From: Mycolicibacterium brisbanense
GTDB lineage: Bacteria > Actinomycetota > Actinomycetes > Mycobacteriales > Mycobacteriaceae
NCBI RefSeq assembly: GCF_001570425.1
Contig: NZ_BCSX01000006.1
Location: 1-46,352 of the forward strand
DNA length: 46,352 bases
Direction: 5' to 3'
Shown here one piece after another: positions 8,776-20,016 of the stretch; position 1 is the stretch's first letter, and every line of letters begins with the position of its first letter. The position numbers and the translations under genes were made by a program. A model generated the notes under the pieces. It saw nothing but the letters and a program-made list of their open reading frames with translations. It ran no database searches and had not been told where the DNA came from.

Positions 8776-8934
8776 GTCGTCCAGGAATTGTTGCTGAGCG
8801 TCCCGGTACGCAGATAGCGCGGCAGGCTGGGCACATGCGCTGCCGCGATCCGGCGTTTGCCACAGCACTTTGGACCGCGGGGCACCTCTGATCGGCGATT
8901 GGCGCTCGTTGCCTCGTCACAATATGTTTCTGGG

Positions 8935-9927
8935 GTGATTTCCTCTGCTGCCGGTTCAGTTGCGCGTTGGATAGTCCCCTCCCTGGCAGTTGCGGCCGTG
9001 GCGTGCGCGGGTATCGCGGCCGAGACGGCGCCGGTCAGCAGCCCGGCGGTACGCCTGGCGAGCGACGGCAACCCGCTGGCCGGGCAGACCTTCTACGTCA
9101 ATCCCGACTCCAAGGCGATGCGCGCCGCCAAGGGCGCGGGCAGTCCCGAACTGGACGCCATCGCCAACACGCCGACGGCGTACTGGATGGACAACGTGTC
9201 GAGCCTGGCGGTCGACTCGAAGTACATCGCCACGGCGCAAGCGGCAGGCACCATGCCGATCCTGGCCCTCTACGGAATCCCGCACCGCGACTGCGGCAGC
9301 TACGCCGCGGGCGGGTTCGGCTCGGCGGATGCCTACAAGGGCTGGATCGACGGCGTCGCGGCCGCGATCGGCAGCGGGCCAGCCGCGGTCATCCTCGAAC
9401 CCGATGCGCTGGCCATGGCCGACTGCCTGTCCGGCGCCCAGCGCCAGGAGCGCTTCGACCTGATGAGCTACGCCGTCGATACGCTGACCCGCAACCCGAA
9501 CACCGCCCTGTACATCGACGCCGGCCACTCGCGCTGGGTGAGCGCTCCGGAGATGGCCAACCGGCTCAACCAGGTCGGTGTGGCCAAGGCCCGGGGCTTC
9601 AGCCTCAACACCGCGAACTTCTTCACCACCGATGAGGAAATCGGTTACGGCGACGCGATTTCCGGAGCCGTCGGGGGCAAGCCGTACGTCATCGACACCT
9701 CGCGCAACGGCGCCGGGCCCGCAGGCGGCGACATGTACTGGTGCAACCCCAGCGGTCGCGCGCTGGGTGTCGCGCCCACCACGGCGACCGGAAACGGAAA
9801 CGTCGACGCCTTCCTGTGGGTGAAACGGCCCGGTGAGTCCGACGGCTCATGCGGCGCCGGAGAACCGTCCGCGGGCACCTTCGTCAACCAGTTCGCCGTC
9901 GACCTGGTGCGCAACGCGGGCCGCTGA
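8935..9927 (+). CDS. Secreted glycoside hydrolase family 6 (cellulase)
   Basis: Using the GTG at 8935 the product is 330 aa and starts with a hydrophobic export signal (around residues 10-30). Both GH6 signatures are present: ALYGIPHRDCG around 111-121, with Asp119, and VILEPDALA around 152-160, with the catalytic acid Asp157. YIDAGHS and DTSRNG blocks follow. GH6 enzymes hydrolyse beta-1,4-glucan with inversion. There is no carbohydrate-binding module, unlike some mycobacterial CelA proteins, so it is a bare catalytic domain. An in-frame ATG at 8857 would place about 26 extra residues before the signal, which is unlikely. Confidence 0.88.
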   Translation: MISSAAGSVARWIVPSLAVAAVACAGIAAETAPVSSPAVRLASDGNPLAGQTFYVNPDSKAMRAAKGAGSPELDAIANTPTAYWMDNVSSLAVDSKYIATAQAAGTMPILALYGIPHRDCGSYAAGGFGSADAYKGWIDGVAAAIGSGPAAVILEPDALAMADCLSGAQRQERFDLMSYAVDTLTRNPNTALYIDAGHSRWVSAPEMANRLNQVGVAKARGFSLNTANFFTTDEEIGYGDAISGAVGGKPYVIDTSRNGAGPAGGDMYWCNPSGRALGVAPTTATGNGNVDAFLWVKRPGESDGSCGAGEPSAGTFVNQFAVDLVRNAGR

Positions 9928-9942
9928 GAACCTCGGCACGGC

Positions 9943-10473
9943 ATGGCACCATCGATGAACGTGACGTCGATGGAGCGGCCCATGCCGCCACTGAATGCCG
10001 ATGAACGCACCACGCTGGAGAGCTGGCTGGACTTCTACCGCGCGACGTTGGCCGCCAAATGCGAAGGCCTCGACGACGAGCAGTTGCGGGTCGCCTCGGC
10101 GCCACCGTCCGCGTTGACCCTCCTGGGCTTGGTGCAGCACGCCGCGGAAGTGGAACGGAATTGGTTTCGCCGGGTGCTCACCGGCGAGGACGCGCCTGGA
10201 ATCTTCGGCCCGCGAGATCATCCCGAGGGGCATGACGGTGGTTTCGACGTATCTCCGGAGTCGTCCTACCGCGCGGCATTTGAGATCTGGCAGGACGAGA
10301 TCCGGCATGCACGCGCCAACTGCGCGAGGCGTGCGCTCGATGACACCAGCCCGTTCATGGGCAGCGAGGTGAGCCTGCGCTGGATCTACACCCACATGAT
10401 CGCCGAGTACGCCCGCCACTGCGGACACGCCGACCTGATCCGCGAACGTATCGACGGGGCGGCCGGAGTCTGA
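9943..10473 (+). CDS. DinB-family protein (DUF664 type)
   Basis: The 176-aa product has the four-helix DinB/YfiT pattern with spaced histidines: HAAEVERNWF in the middle and HMIAEYARHCGHADLIRE at the C-terminus, the usual metal-binding trio. Family members include mycothiol-dependent isomerases and transferases, and many have unknown function. Start is uncertain between ATG 9943 and the in-frame ATG 9955, neither with a strong Shine-Dalgarno. It lies 15 bp after the GH6 gene and converges on fahA with a gap of only 12 bp. Confidence 0.8.
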   Translation: MAPSMNVTSMERPMPPLNADERTTLESWLDFYRATLAAKCEGLDDEQLRVASAPPSALTLLGLVQHAAEVERNWFRRVLTGEDAPGIFGPRDHPEGHDGGFDVSPESSYRAAFEIWQDEIRHARANCARRALDDTSPFMGSEVSLRWIYTHMIAEYARHCGHADLIRERIDGAAGV

Positions 10474-10485
10474 GGTTGGCCGCGC

Positions 10486-11760
10486 TCAGCCGATCGGCGG
10501 CTGCACCATCGCGCTGCACTCGCCGAAGCCGATGGTGACAAAACCCTGCCGGCGGGCGCGTGCGGTCAGCGTGATCTCGTCACCGTCCTCGAGGAAGGTG
10601 CGGGTCTCGCCGTTCGGCAGGGTGACCGGGTCTGCGCCCCCGTGGCTGAGCTCCATCAAGCTGCCCTCGGAGCCGGGGTGCGGACCGGACAGGGTGCCGC
10701 TGCCGAACAGGTCGCCGGGCCGCAGGTCGCATCCATTGCTGGTGTGATGGGTGATCATTTGCCCTACGGCCCAATACATGTGCCGGCTCGACGAACGTGC
10801 GAGCACGGCAGGCGCATCTCCGCTCTCACGCATCCGTGCGGTACGGATGCGGACCTCAAGGTCGACGTCGAGGCCGCCGTGGTCACGGTGCGCCGGACTG
10901 TCGAGATAGGCCAGCGGCGGCGGATCGTCAACGGGCCGGCGCATCGGAATCCGGAAGGGCGCCAACGCTTCCGGGGTGATCACCCACGGCGATACGGTGG
11001 TGCCGAAGCTCTTCGCCAGGAACGGGCCCAGCGGCTGGTATTCCCAAGCTTGGACGTCGCGCGCCGACCAGTCGTTGAGCAGACAGTAACCGGCGACATG
11101 GGTTTCGGCGCCATCGAGCGGCACCGGCTCGCCGAGCTGGTTGCCCGGTCCGATCCACACCCCCAGTTCCAGTTCGAAATCCAGCCGGCGGGTCGGAGCG
11201 AACACGGGTGTCTCTGACAGCTTGAGCTGACCGTGCGGGCGGACGACCGGCGTGCCGCTGACGCGGACACTGGATGCCCGCCCGTGATAGGCGATGGGGA
11301 TCCACTTGTAGTTGGGCAACAGCGGCGCGTCGGGCCTGAACTGCGCGCCGACGTTGCGTGCGTGGTGGATACCGACGTAGAAGTCCGTGTAGTCCCCGAT
11401 GCGGGCGGGTAGCAGGACGTCGACTTCCCTTACCGGAGTGAGGAACTCGGTGACGGTCCGCTGATATGGGGCACCGTCGACGAGCAGTGCCTGAAGGTCG
11501 TTGCGCAGCGCGATGCGCGGTGCGGCACCAAGGGCGAACAACTCGTTGAGTGTGCCGCCCGCCGCGGCGCGGGCGGCGTCGCGGGCCGGCTCGGTGAGCA
11601 GTCCCGACGCCGCGAGGGCGCGCAGGTCGAGGACGGCGTCGCCGATGCGGACCACACCGTGAGGTTCGTCGCCCGCGCTCACCACACCGAAAGGGAGGTT
11701 CTGCAAAGGGAAATCACTGTCGGGCCCCGCGGAGGGGACCCAGCTTCTCGGCGGTGTCAC
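10486..11760 (-). CDS. fahA: Fumarylacetoacetase
   Basis: This 424-aa enzyme hydrolyses fumarylacetoacetate to fumarate and acetoacetate, the last step of tyrosine/homogentisate breakdown. It has the full-length FAH architecture: an N-terminal SH3-like domain ([19 protein letters not shown] near the start), then the catalytic fold with [26 protein letters not shown] (metal-binding glutamates) and [17 protein letters not shown] (metal aspartate). The GTG start at 11760 overlaps the hmgA stop (GTGA), so it is the third gene of a coupled hpd-hmgA-fahA operon. No maleylacetoacetate isomerase gene lies in the operon. Confidence 0.96.
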   Translation of the reverse strand: MTPPRSWVPSAGPDSDFPLQNLPFGVVSAGDEPHGVVRIGDAVLDLRALAASGLLTEPARDAARAAAGGTLNELFALGAAPRIALRNDLQALLVDGAPYQRTVTEFLTPVREVDVLLPARIGDYTDFYVGIHHARNVGAQFRPDAPLLPNYKWIPIAYHGRASSVRVSGTPVVRPHGQLKLSETPVFAPTRRLDFELELGVWIGPGNQLGEPVPLDGAETHVAGYCLLNDWSARDVQAWEYQPLGPFLAKSFGTTVSPWVITPEALAPFRIPMRRPVDDPPPLAYLDSPAHRDHGGLDVDLEVRIRTARMRESGDAPAVLARSSSRHMYWAVGQMITHHTSNGCDLRPGDLFGSGTLSGPHPGSEGSLMELSHGGADPVTLPNGETRTFLEDGDEITLTARARRQGFVTIGFGECSAMVQPPIG

Positions 11761-13081
11761 GGCCGGCTGGGATCGAATCGCTTGGTCAGCCCGCTCCAGC
11801 AGTCCGCATAGTCCAGCTGGCGCTGCGGAACGTCGGCGGCGTAACGCGTAACCCTCTGCGGGAAGCGGGTTTCGAACATGAACGCCAGCGTGTTCTCCTG
11901 TTTCACCGGCTTCAGCGTGGCGGTGCTGGCGGCTTCGAAGGCCTGGGCATCGGGCCCGTGCGGCATCATGCCGTTGTGCAGGCTGAAGCCGCCCGGCACA
12001 AAGCCGTCCGGTTTGGCGTCGTATACACCGTGGACGAGTCCCATGAACTCACTCATGACGTTCATGTGGTACCACGGCGGCCGGAACGTGTCCTCGGCAA
12101 CCATCCACCGTTCCGGGAAACAGACGAAGTCGACGTTCGCGGTTCCCGGGGTCTCGCTCGGTGAGGTCAGGACGGTGAAGATGGACGGGTCGGCGTGATC
12201 GAACAGCACCGGACCAACGGGCGAGAATCGCCGCATGTCGTACTTGTACGGTGCGTAATTCCCGTGCCAGGCAACGACATCGAGCGGCGAATGGCCCAGT
12301 TCGGTCTGCCACAGCGTGCCGCCCCACTTGACGTACAGCGTCGTCGCCACGTCGCGGTCCTCGTAGGCCGCAACGGGGGTCAGAAAATCGCGGGAGTTGG
12401 CCAGGCAGTTCGCACCGATCGGGCCGCGCTCCGGCAGGGTGAACGACCCGCCGTAGTTCTCGCACAGGTAGCCCCGGGCCGGGCCGTCGGGCACCTCGAC
12501 GCGCAGTTTGACGCCGCGCGGGATGACGACGATCTCGGCGGGCTCGGCATCGATGATGCCGAATTCGGTGCAGAACCGGACCGTCCCGTGTTCGAGGACG
12601 AACAGCATCTCCGCGTCGCCGTTGTAGAAGCAGCTGTCCACCATCGAGCCGGTGATGCAGTAGACGCTGCACGCGAAACCCGTGCGGGTGCCGACGTCGC
12701 CACCGGTACTGATGGTCCGAATACCGGTGATGAATGTGGTGGTGGTGTCATCGGGTATCGGCAGTGCGTTCCACCGCATTTGAGCGATGGGCACGGGCGG
12801 GGCGTCATCCGGCGCCGAACGCCAGTGCGCGACTCCCCCGGTGCGGCCACCGGGATCGGTGGCCACGGCCGTGAACCGGCCCGAGTGCGCCACGCTGGGC
12901 CGGATCCGATACAGCCAGGACCGCTCGTTGTGGGCCCGCGGCGCGGTGAACGGTGATCCGCTGAGCTGCTCGGCATAGAGCCCGTAGGCACAATGCTGCG
13001 GCGAGTTGCGGCCGACCGGCAGTGCCCCGGGCAGTGCTTCGCTTTCGAAGGCGTTACCAAAGCCGGACTGGTAGTCGGTCA

Positions 13082-13082
<1 letters not shown>
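11757..13082 (-). CDS. hmgA: Homogentisate 1,2-dioxygenase
   Basis: The 441-aa product opens the aromatic ring of homogentisate to give maleylacetoacetate. The N-terminus [19 protein letters not shown] is diagnostic. The iron site is visible as the [12 protein letters not shown] block (His and Glu ligands) followed by the PHGPD block with the second histidine. An ATG at 13082 touches the hpd stop (TGATG); a GTG at 13085 would give a GTGA overlap. Either way it is tightly coupled between hpd and fahA. Length is standard for the family. Confidence 0.96.
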
Positions 13083-14994
<1,912 letters not shown>

Positions 14995-15055
14995 AGCTGA
15001 TCCTCCGACCCACGCCCCCGGTCACGTGCACAATCAGCGTATCGACTGAGCGCGC

Positions 15056-16456
15056 TCAGGGGCGCGGATTCACCGCGGCTCCCTCCGATGCCGACGTGAG
15101 TTCGCCACTGATCGGGTCGGGTTCGACGAGGGGCGGTACTTCCTCGCCGGCGAGGACACGGCGCATCCGGTCCTTGTCCAGCTGGCCCTCCCAATTGGCG
15201 ACGACGAAAGTGGCCACACAGTTGCCCAGCAGGTTCACCGATACGCGCATCGAGTCCATGATGCGGTCGGCGCCGAGCAGCAGCGCCACCGCGGCAACCG
15301 GGATGGCGCCGTGCCCGATCGCCGCGACGGTCGCTGACAGCGCCAGGAACGACGAACCAGGAACCCCCGCCATTCCCTTGGAGGTGAGCATCAGGACCAG
15401 AACCGCGGTGATCTGCTCACCCAGGCTCAGGTCTACGCCGAGCGCCTGAGCAAGGAACAGCACGCAGATCGACAGATACAGCGTCGCGCCGTCCAGATTG
15501 AACGAATATCCGGTCGGCACAACCAGACCCGTGGTGGTCCGCGAGCAACCGGCGTTCGTGAGCTTGGTCATGATCCGCGGTAACACCACCTCCGTCGAGG
15601 CGGTACCCAACGCGAGGAAGAACTCATCTTTGATATAGACGAGAAATCTCCACAGGTTCACGCCGGCAAAGACCTTCGCGATCACCGCGAGTATGACGAT
15701 GAACAGCACCGCCGCCAGGTAGCAGGCGGCGATCAACTTGCCGTAGCTGGCCAGCGAAGCGATGCCGTATTGCCCGATGATGTAGGCCATCGCACCGAAG
15801 GCGCCGAGCGGGGCCAGCCGCATCACCCAACCGACGATGGTGAAGAAGATATGGCTCATGTGATCGACGAATTCGAGGATCACGGGTGGACCGGACTCTC
15901 CGAACTTGGCCAGTGCCAGGCCGAACAGCACTGCGAAGAAGAGCACCTGCAGCAGCGCGTTCTCGGCGAAGGCTGAAACGACCGAGGTCGGGATGATGTT
16001 GAGCAGGAATTCGACGGTGTGCGGCAGCTCGCCGTTACTCGTCTTCTTGGCGACCGCTTCGGCTCCGGTCACCAAGGTTTGCGGATCGATACTGAATCCG
16101 GCGCCCGGCTTGACGAGATTTCCGACAACCAAGCCGAATACAAGCGCGAAGGTCGTCACCGCCTCGAAGTAGACGAGCGCCTTCACTCCGATCCGGCCCA
16201 CCGACTTGAGATCTCCGACGTGAGCGATACCGAGCACGACCGTGCAAAAGATGATCGGCGCGATGAGCATCTTGATCAGCTTGATGAATCCGTCGGCCAG
16301 TGGTTTCAGCGCGCCACCTGCTTCGGGCCACAACCAGCCCAGGAGGACACCTGCGACGATCGCTACCAGCAACTGGAAGAACAGCGACGTGTACCACGGC
16401 GGCTTGTTCGCCAGCCGGATCATCTCACTGCTCGGCGGATCGATCGTATGTGTCAT
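15056..16456 (-). CDS. dctA: C4-dicarboxylate:cation symporter (DAACS family)
   Basis: The 466-aa membrane protein has about eight transmembrane segments and the two re-entrant hairpin signatures of the DctA/GltP family: a serine/glycine-rich SKGMAGVPGSSF hairpin and the substrate-binding GYSFNLDGATLY helix. It would import succinate, fumarate or malate with H+ or Na+. Length and N-terminus (PPWYTSLFFQLLVAI) match DctA closely. It is divergent from the NCS1 permease gene across a 286-bp intergenic region. Confidence 0.92.
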   Translation of the reverse strand: MTHTIDPPSSEMIRLANKPPWYTSLFFQLLVAIVAGVLLGWLWPEAGGALKPLADGFIKLIKMLIAPIIFCTVVLGIAHVGDLKSVGRIGVKALVYFEAVTTFALVFGLVVGNLVKPGAGFSIDPQTLVTGAEAVAKKTSNGELPHTVEFLLNIIPTSVVSAFAENALLQVLFFAVLFGLALAKFGESGPPVILEFVDHMSHIFFTIVGWVMRLAPLGAFGAMAYIIGQYGIASLASYGKLIAACYLAAVLFIVILAVIAKVFAGVNLWRFLVYIKDEFFLALGTASTEVVLPRIMTKLTNAGCSRTTTGLVVPTGYSFNLDGATLYLSICVLFLAQALGVDLSLGEQITAVLVLMLTSKGMAGVPGSSFLALSATVAAIGHGAIPVAAVALLLGADRIMDSMRVSVNLLGNCVATFVVANWEGQLDKDRMRRVLAGEEVPPLVEPDPISGELTSASEGAAVNPRP

Positions 16457-16680
16457 TCGCGAAAAGCTAGGGCCGCGTTGTTATCCCGACGTTAAGCCGT
16501 CGCTACCCCGCTGTATCGATCAAGAGATACTCCGCCAGGGGCGGCGGCCAGACTGAAACGTCGGCGACCCCTTGCCGCAACATCGTGGAACTAGCCTCGC
16601 GATCAAGCGGCCTCGACGCCGTCATCTCGACCCTGCCGGCGAATACCGGGCTGCTGGCCTGAGTGCCGAATATATCTTTC

Positions 16681-16692
16681 CCGCAATTGCGG
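16681..16692. promoter_or_regulatory. 12-bp perfect palindrome CCGCAATTGCGG in the dctA/NCS1 intergenic region
   Basis: The palindrome lies 51 bp upstream of the NCS1 permease ATG. The rest of the 286-bp gap shows no ORF or strong hairpin, apart from nearby repeats of GGAAACAG at about 16701 and 16716. The placement fits an operator for the permease promoter, but the regulator is unknown. Confidence 0.35.
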
Positions 16693-16742
16693 CATAGCGC
16701 AGTGGAAACAGCAGGGAAACAGTTCATTCCTACCGTCGGTCC

Positions 16743-18293
16743 ATGACTGAAACCGCTGTACCTCAGATGACAGGCGCAGTACCGCCCGGCACTGCGGTGG
16801 GGTCCGGGGATCTCGTTGAGGCGGCCGGGCATCCGGTCGGCAGCGGTGAGATCAAACCGGGCTACGACCCACGGCTCACCAACGAGGACCTCGCACCGCT
16901 GCGCAAGCAGACCTGGGGTTCTTACAACATCTTCGCGTTCTGGATGTCCGACGTGCACAGCGTCGGTGGCTATGTGACCGCCGGCAGCCTGTTCGCGCTG
17001 GGTCTGGCCAGCTGGCAGGTCCTCGTGGCGCTGTTGATCGGCATCACGATCGTGTACTTCCTGTGCAACCTGGTCGCCAAACCCAGCCAAACCGCAGGCG
17101 TTCCGTACCCGGTCATCTGCCGGACGGTATTCGGTGTGCTGGGGGCCAACATCCCGGCCATCATTCGTGGCCTGATCGCCGTGGCCTGGTACGGCATTCA
17201 AACATTCCTGGCGTCAGCTGCGCTGGACATCGTTCTGATCAAGTTGTTCCCTGCGCTCGCGCCGTACGCCGTGGTCTCCGACTATGGATTCGCCGGACTG
17301 TCGTTGCTGGGCTGGGGCAGCTTCCTGCTGCTGTGGGTACTACAGGCCTGCGTGTTCTGGCGCGGCATGGAGGCGATCCGCAAGTTCATCGACTTCTGCG
17401 GCCCGGCAGTCTATGTCGTCATGTTCCTGCTGTGCGGGTACCTGATCTTCAAGGCCGGCTGGGGCGCCATCGATCTCAACCTCGGTGGGGTTTCCTACAC
17501 CGGCTGGGCCTCGGTGCCGGTCATGCTCGGCGCCATTGCCCTGGTGGTGTCGTACTTCTCCGGCCCGATGCTCAATTTCGGTGACTTCTCCCGCTACGGC
17601 AAGTCGTTCGAGGCGGTGAAGAAAGGCAACCTGTTGGGGCTGCCGGTGAACTTCCTGGTGTTCTCGGTGCTGGTGGTGGTTACCGCGTCGCTGACGCTGC
17701 CGGTGTTCGGCGAGCTGATCACCGACCCGGTGCAAACCGTGGCCCGCATCGATTCCACGTTCGCAATCATCCTGGGCGCGTTGACGTTTACGATCGCCAC
17801 TATCGGCATCAACATCGTCGCCAACTTCATCAGCCCCGCGTTCGACTTCTCCAACGTCAGCCCACAGCGCATCAGTTGGCGTGCCGGTGGCATGATCGCG
17901 GCGGTCGGTTCGGTGTTGATCACACCGTGGAACCTCTACAACAACCCCGAGGTCATCCACTACACGCTGGAAACCCTCGGCGCGTTCATCGGGCCGCTGT
18001 TCGGCGTCCTGATCGCCGACTACTACCTGGTGCGCAAGCAGAAGGTGGTTGTCGACGATCTGTTCACCATGGACTCGTCCGGAAAGTACTGGTACCGCAG
18101 CGGTTACAACAGAGCCGCAGTGATTGCGACCGTGGTGGGTGCCGTGTTGGCGGTCATCCCGGTGCTGCTCGGCGGGCACCTCGTCGGTATGCACACCGCC
18201 GCGCAGTACAGCTGGTTCATCGGCTGCGGTGTGGCGTTCGGGCCCTACTACCTGTTGGCCAAGCGGGATGCGGTGGTCGCCGCGTCGGTGTAG
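16743..18293 (+). CDS. NCS1-family nucleobase/allantoin/hydantoin permease
   Basis: This 516-aa protein has about twelve membrane segments and the NCS1 hallmarks: the N-terminal WGSYNIFAFWMSDVHSVGGY region, then GLIAVAWYGIQTFLAS and a C-terminal WNLYNNPEVI block. NCS1 carriers import uracil, cytosine, allantoin, hydantoins or thiamine precursors with H+ or Na+. The convergent neighbour is a DUF6986 aldolase-like gene, so a role in purine-derived nitrogen use is a reasonable guess but is not shown. The convergent gap carries a long hairpin. Confidence 0.9.
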   Translation: MTETAVPQMTGAVPPGTAVGSGDLVEAAGHPVGSGEIKPGYDPRLTNEDLAPLRKQTWGSYNIFAFWMSDVHSVGGYVTAGSLFALGLASWQVLVALLIGITIVYFLCNLVAKPSQTAGVPYPVICRTVFGVLGANIPAIIRGLIAVAWYGIQTFLASAALDIVLIKLFPALAPYAVVSDYGFAGLSLLGWGSFLLLWVLQACVFWRGMEAIRKFIDFCGPAVYVVMFLLCGYLIFKAGWGAIDLNLGGVSYTGWASVPVMLGAIALVVSYFSGPMLNFGDFSRYGKSFEAVKKGNLLGLPVNFLVFSVLVVVTASLTLPVFGELITDPVQTVARIDSTFAIILGALTFTIATIGINIVANFISPAFDFSNVSPQRISWRAGGMIAAVGSVLITPWNLYNNPEVIHYTLETLGAFIGPLFGVLIADYYLVRKQKVVVDDLFTMDSSGKYWYRSGYNRAAVIATVVGAVLAVIPVLLGGHLVGMHTAAQYSWFIGCGVAFGPYYLLAKRDAVVAASV

Positions 18294-18301
18294 ACGGTGA
18301 C

Positions 18302-18350
18302 ATTGCGCTCAGGGTCGTGAGTTCTCGAAAATCACAGCCCTGTGCGCAAT
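18302..18350. terminator. Long imperfect hairpin between convergent genes
   Basis: The 19-nt arms at 18302-18320 and 18332-18350 pair at 16 of 19 positions (outer ATTGCGC/GCGCAAT, then CAGGG/CCCTG) around an 11-nt loop. It fills the gap between the NCS1 permease stop (18293) and the DUF6986 stop (18367), so it probably ends transcription from both sides. The layout matches the palindrome at 2212-2272, though the sequences differ. Confidence 0.65.
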
Positions 18351-18366
18351 CTCATCGTAGCTGCCG

Positions 18367-19587
18367 TCATACGATGCGGTTCTTGAGGTTTCGCAACACG
18401 TCGAGCGTGGCACCTGGCGCCAGGGCCACCACGTCGGCAGCGGCGAAGGCGCCGCAGTCCAGTCCGCGCAGCACCACTGCGGCCAGCGCCTCGGCGGTCG
18501 CCGGCTCGTCGACGATCGACCCGCCGCGTCGGTCCAGATAGGCCTGCAACCGCGGTGCCGCTGCTGTCATCGCGGCGCGGAAGAAGGCGAACGTCGCGAG
18601 CCAGCGGGTCACCAGGTGGCCGGGATGCATGTCCCAGCCCTGGTAGAAACCGCGCGCCAGCGAGCGGGTCACCAGGCGGTGATGACGCCGGATCGCCTCG
18701 GCCACTTGGTCGTCGGAACCCACCGGGGCGACCTGGGTCGAGCCGTCGCATACCCACACGCCGGTCTGTGCCGCCGCGACCTGCATGACGGCCTTGGCAT
18801 GGTCGGCCACCGGATGGTCGAGCGCCTGATGCTGGGGCGCTATGCCACAGGCCGCGCTGTAGTCGTAGGTGCCGTAATGCAATGCGCTGCAACGGCCGTC
18901 GGCGCGCTGGATCGCCTGGGCCACAGTGGCGGCTCCGTCGGGGCCGAGTACTGCCTGGGGACTCTCGATCTGCAACTCGAAGCGCAGTGCGCGCTCGGGC
19001 AGACCATGCGCTGATTCCAGGGCCTCGCACAGCCATACCGCCGCGGTAACTTGCTCGGCCGCACGAAGTTTGGGAATCGTGAACACGAACCCGTCGGGCA
19101 TGCCGCCGTCGAGCACGTGCTCCAGGGTGCGTACGGAACGCGGGCGCTCGCTGACGGTCAGCCCCTTGATCCGGATCCCGGCGCTGTCCAGGCCGAGCGC
19201 ATGCAGCGTCTGACCGGCCCGCACCGCGTCGGCGTCCTCGGTGTCATCGGGGCGGCGGCCATAGCCGTCCTCGAAGTCCAGCCTCAGATCCGCGATCGGA
19301 GCCTCGGTGAGACGCTGCCGCACCAGTGCCAGTTCGTCGGGGTCGCCGAGGTCGGCGAACACCGTCGCATGACGGTCCATCAGGTCGAGCGCAGCCGCAC
19401 CCCACTGACGCGAGGTGTCCGGTGAGGCATCCGCCGCGCTCACGTAGACGGTGTGCACCGGCTGGATGTCGCTCCGGTCACCGGGAAACCGGCTGGCCAG
19501 ATCCGCGTCGACCGTGGTGAGCAGCTGGTCGACGCGGGACAGCGTGTCCTGGTCGATTCGTGGACGATGTTGTGCTGGCACCGTCAT
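18367..19587 (-). CDS. DUF6986 protein, aldolase/citrate-lyase-like
   Basis: The 406-aa product starting at MTVPAQHRPRID has the HpcH/HpaI aldolase-CitE barrel features: LRLDFEDGYG with acidic metal ligands, FELQIESPQAVLG and a later GWDMHPGHLVTR segment similar to malate synthase/CitE substrate pockets. It corresponds to the actinobacterial family I know as DUF6986, whose reaction has not been established to my knowledge. A cleavage or condensation of an acyl-CoA or keto acid is inferred from the fold. Longer in-frame starts up to 20094 run antisense through the Dabb gene and are rejected. Confidence 0.8.
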   Translation of the reverse strand: MTVPAQHRPRIDQDTLSRVDQLLTTVDADLASRFPGDRSDIQPVHTVYVSAADASPDTSRQWGAAALDLMDRHATVFADLGDPDELALVRQRLTEAPIADLRLDFEDGYGRRPDDTEDADAVRAGQTLHALGLDSAGIRIKGLTVSERPRSVRTLEHVLDGGMPDGFVFTIPKLRAAEQVTAAVWLCEALESAHGLPERALRFELQIESPQAVLGPDGAATVAQAIQRADGRCSALHYGTYDYSAACGIAPQHQALDHPVADHAKAVMQVAAAQTGVWVCDGSTQVAPVGSDDQVAEAIRRHHRLVTRSLARGFYQGWDMHPGHLVTRWLATFAFFRAAMTAAAPRLQAYLDRRGGSIVDEPATAEALAAVVLRGLDCGAFAAADVVALAPGATLDVLRNLKNRIV

Positions 19588-19725
19588 ATCGTTGCGCTTA
19601 GACGCGTTTGGTGATGCGAGAAACGCCGTATCGCCCCTGACGCTGTCGGGTCGGTTACTGTACCTGGTGCCCGCCGACGCCGGCATGGTGGCGAAGTAGC
19701 TCGACAGCAAGGGAGCGTGAGACCG

Positions 19726-20016
19726 ATGTCGTTCACCCATATCGTGACGTTCAAATGGCAGGCGGATCAGTTCGACGACCAACCGATTGCCGATGCACTC
19801 AACGCGCTCGTCCCCAGCCTCGCGGGAGTGCAACGCTACGTGTGCGGGGCGGATATCGGTCTCTCCCCCGGCAGCTACGACTTCGCGGTTGTCGGCACCT
19901 TCGACAGCCGCGATCACTTCATCGCCTACCGGGATCATCCGGAGCACCGGCGCATCATCGACGAACTGATCGCGCCGAATGTCGACACGAGAACCGTTGT
20001 GCAGCTGGAAGATTGA
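19726..20016 (+). CDS. Stress-responsive Dabb (A/B barrel) domain protein
   Basis: The 96-aa product MSFTHIVTFKW... has the dimeric alpha/beta-barrel Dabb pattern: an initial HIVTFKW strand, a central VQRYVCGADIG turn, the YDFAVVGTFDSRDHFIAYRD block, and the HPEHRRI histidines near the end. Function is generally unknown; some members act as small enzymes or stress proteins. GGGAG precedes the ATG at 19726 at good spacing. Its last 62 bp overlap the 3' end of the convergent MddA-like gene. Confidence 0.8.
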   Translation: MSFTHIVTFKWQADQFDDQPIADALNALVPSLAGVQRYVCGADIGLSPGSYDFAVVGTFDSRDHFIAYRDHPEHRRIIDELIAPNVDTRTVVQLED

